NCBI GenBank assembly: GCA_030434245.1
Contig: JAUISX010000004.1
Location: 248,001 to 312,000, forward strand
Reading direction: 5' to 3'
Length of the DNA stretch: 64,000 nucleotides
From: Porphyromonadaceae bacterium W3.11
GTDB lineage: Bacteria > Bacteroidota > Bacteroidia > Bacteroidales > Porphyromonadaceae
Below the pieces are notes generated by a model, which saw nothing but the letters and a program-made list of their open reading frames with translations, was not told the DNA's origin and made no database searches. The position numbers were made by a program, and so were the translations under genes. Shown here piece after piece: positions 62,356-64,000 of the stretch (position 1 is its first letter; every line of letters starts with the position of its first letter).

Positions 62356-64000
62356 ATGATGGAACCAGTTGAAATAGATATCGTCCTAAAGAGCAACGTA
62401 AGCGAAGAAGGAGCTAAAGCGACTACTGCTATTGAACAGATGGCAGAAGCTAGCATACAGGCTAGAGAGGAGACTAAGAAGTCACTTGAGTTGCAACGCA
62501 GTTACCTGGCTAAGCTCCAACAGGAGTACCAGGCACTGCAAAAGCAATTATCTCAAATGGAATTTCCAACCAAGGAGAAGCAAAAATTAAAGGAGGCTTC
62601 CAATGCCCTTGCAAAGGAGATTACAGCCGAGACACAGGGACTCAAGTACCTGGAAGCGGAGTGGACAAAGATGAACAAGGGGTATTCTGAGGTACAGCAA
62701 CGCATGCGACTGACTCGGGAGCAAATGAAGACCCTCTCCCTCGCTGGTCGAGAACAAACAGCCGAATACAGGCAACTGAAAAATGAGCTGGGCGAGTTAG
62801 CGAAGGCTCAAGCTCTCATTACACGTACCCAAACTGAAATGGCACGTGGCAATCAAGCTTGGAAGGGCTTGGGCGATGCGGTTACAGCTTTCAGCGGTGC
62901 GGCATCTGCTGCAGTTGGTGCGTGGACACTCTTGGGAGGCTCGCAAGAGGAACAGGCGAAGATTCAGACGAGACTTCAGAGCCTAATGGCAATTACTATT
63001 GGACTACAGCAGGTGCAGAACCTACTGCTTGAGACTTCTACTTTTCGTATTCAAACAGTGACTAAGGCGAAAGAACTATGGTCTGCTTGGAATCTAAGGC
63101 TAGCCACAAGCCTTGGGGTTTCAACTGCTGCTATGAAAGTGTTTACGGCAACTGCTACACTAGGTTTATCGGTATTCATTGGCTGGGCTATCTCAGCTTA
63201 TGACAAGTGGATAGCCAAACAAAAGGAACTACGTACTGAGCAAGATCAAATGACCAAGGAGATATCCTCTTCTGCTGGGGGACAGCTTGCAAAGTATAAA
63301 CTACTGCAAACACAATGGGATAAGCTTGGTGATTCACTTAAGGAAAAAACGGAGTTCGTCAAGAAAAACAAAGAGGCATTTGCACAGCTGGGTGTAAGTA
63401 TAAACAGTGTGGTTGAGGCTGAGAATTTCTTTAGGGATGGCGAAAAAGCAATAGTTGCCAGCATATATGAAAGAGCAAAAGCATCCGCTGCAATGACATT
63501 AGCCACAAAGAAATACGAAGAGGCTCTGACAAAGCAACAAGAGGCAGAGAGAAGAAAAAACAACCCTAGTTGGACAGAGAAACTATGGGATGGAGTCCAG
63601 AACCTTTTCTCTCGACCCGAGCTATCCAAAGATGACTGGGCAGATATCCAAAAGGAAATGCAGGAGAATAATGAACTCTACCGAAAGGGAGAGATATCAA
63701 GGGCTGAACACAACACCCGTCTCCAACGTATGATTGAAGATAAAGCTCGTACAAAGCGAAGGGAAATTTCGGCTGATAAGATTAAAGATGAGAAAAAGAT
63801 TTTAGAAGGGGAGGCAGAAGCATTTGCTACAATCGCAGCACAGTCTTATGCCGAAGTAGAAAGGATTCTGTCTGAAGCAGGTTTTAAGCCATCAAATAAC
63901 GGATCTAATGATAAGTCTGCTAGGCTATACGATAAGGCAAACGAACGGCTAGCGAAACTGAGTGCTGATGCTGAAAAAGAGAGTCAAGAGATATCTCTAG
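62356..64000 (+). CDS. Tail tape measure protein, N-terminal part (continues past the window)
   Basis: The frame opens at ATG 62356 (or 62359), 3 bp after the connector gene, and runs off the window end: at least 548 residues. It has a long N-terminal coiled coil (about 20-160, KKSLELQRSYLAKLQQEYQAL), a hydrophobic stretch (about 170-290, AVTAFSGAASAAVGAWTLLGG, and TATLGLSVFIGWAISAYDKW), and further coiled coils. This is the usual look of tape measure proteins, which set tail length and cross the membrane at DNA injection. Confidence 0.9.
   Translation, partial: MMEPVEIDIVLKSNVSEEGAKATTAIEQMAEASIQAREETKKSLELQRSYLAKLQQEYQALQKQLSQMEFPTKEKQKLKEASNALAKEITAETQGLKYLEAEWTKMNKGYSEVQQRMRLTREQMKTLSLAGREQTAEYRQLKNELGELAKAQALITRTQTEMARGNQAWKGLGDAVTAFSGAASAAVGAWTLLGGSQEEQAKIQTRLQSLMAITIGLQQVQNLLLETSTFRIQTVTKAKELWSAWNLRLATSLGVSTAAMKVFTATATLGLSVFIGWAISAYDKWIAKQKELRTEQDQMTKEISSSAGGQLAKYKLLQTQWDKLGDSLKEKTEFVKKNKEAFAQLGVSINSVVEAENFFRDGEKAIVASIYERAKASAAMTLATKKYEEALTKQQEAERRKNNPSWTEKLWDGVQNLFSRPELSKDDWADIQKEMQENNELYRKGEISRAEHNTRLQRMIEDKARTKRREISADKIKDEKKILEGEAEAFATIAAQSYAEVERILSEAGFKPSNNGSNDKSARLYDKANERLAKLSADAEKESQEISL

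Larger units (their letters stand above)
40155..64000 (+). mobile_element. Mu-like transposable prophage (left end and about 24 kb; right end outside window)
   Basis: The host frame ends at 40154 and the next bases, TGTAAGGGGG, begin with the TG(TA) seen at Mu-type ends. Inside are the expected modules: S24 repressor, MuA-type transposase, MuB-type ATPase, GemA- and DUF3164-like early proteins, then protease/scaffold, capsid, lysis, tail, terminase, gp36-like connector and tape measure. All but the repressor and one lipoprotein point right. The reading frames are intact, so the prophage may be functional. The exact left boundary is inferred from where homology of the host protein stops, and the 5-bp duplication cannot be checked here. 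Confidence 0.9.

Overview
This 64 kb window comes from a member of the Bacteroidota, order Bacteroidales, most likely Porphyromonas or a close relative. The evidence is TAnnTTTG-type promoter -7 elements, SusC/SusD-type outer-membrane systems, many LxxC lipoproteins, a cobalamin riboswitch in front of surface lipoproteins, and moderate GC. The genus is inferred; the phylum and order are well supported. No rRNA, tRNA or CRISPR array was seen.

Layout. (1) 1-3.8 kb: the end of an ABC exporter operon (ATPase, two ABC-2 permeases), a hotdog thioesterase, and pyrH with its own promoter and terminator. (2) 3966-5402: a complete IS256-family element with inverted ends and an 8-bp target duplication. 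(3) 5.4-12.3 kb: a long leader with a 22-bp-phased triple repeat, a TonB-dependent receptor broken by a frameshift and an amber codon, and three intact lipoproteins carrying histidine clusters. (4) 12.7-18.6 kb: a Big_2-domain lipoprotein, a phosphohexomutase and topoisomerase III. (5) 18.7-33.7 kb, minus strand: a P-type calcium ATPase, then a starch-utilization (Sus) locus with GH97 alpha-glucosidase, SusC, SusD, a SusE/F-like lipoprotein, a GH13 lipoprotein and an MFS transporter. (6) 34057-35610: an IS3-like element with a 3-bp target duplication. (7) 35.6-38.8 kb: the same kind of 22-bp-phased repeat, a promoter and a cobalamin riboswitch, then a leucine-rich-repeat lipoprotein with a broken signal peptide and a beta-propeller-like (BtuG-like) lipoprotein.

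(8) From 40155 to beyond the end of the window lies a Mu-like transposable prophage that has split a minus-strand surface-protein gene. Its left end is about 660 bp of non-coding DNA with tandem 12-mers and other short repeats. A leftward S24-type repressor and a rightward early operon follow, separated by overlapping face-to-face promoters and a palindrome. The early operon encodes a MuA-type DDE transposase, a MuB-type AAA ATPase, a second ATPase, and GemA-like and DUF3164-like proteins. An 1824-aa tail-tip/fibre protein comes next. A reversed lipoprotein 'moron', a strongly folded (pseudoknot-capable) 128-nt non-coding segment and an adenine methylase form an accessory block. Structural genes follow: protease/scaffold, capsid, lysis genes including a spanin-like lipoprotein, tail tube, a tail chaperone pair offset by -1, small and large terminase, a gp36-like connector, and the start of the tape measure.

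How the genes work together: the Sus genes bind, import and cleave starch-like glucans. The riboswitch locus would make corrinoid-capture lipoproteins when B12 is scarce. The TonB-receptor locus shares an upstream repeat array with the riboswitch locus, which suggests a common regulator. The least expected signals are the two matching 22-bp-phased arrays, the pseudoknot-capable phage segment, the tandem 12-mers at the phage end, and the repeated identical hairpin inside the phage.
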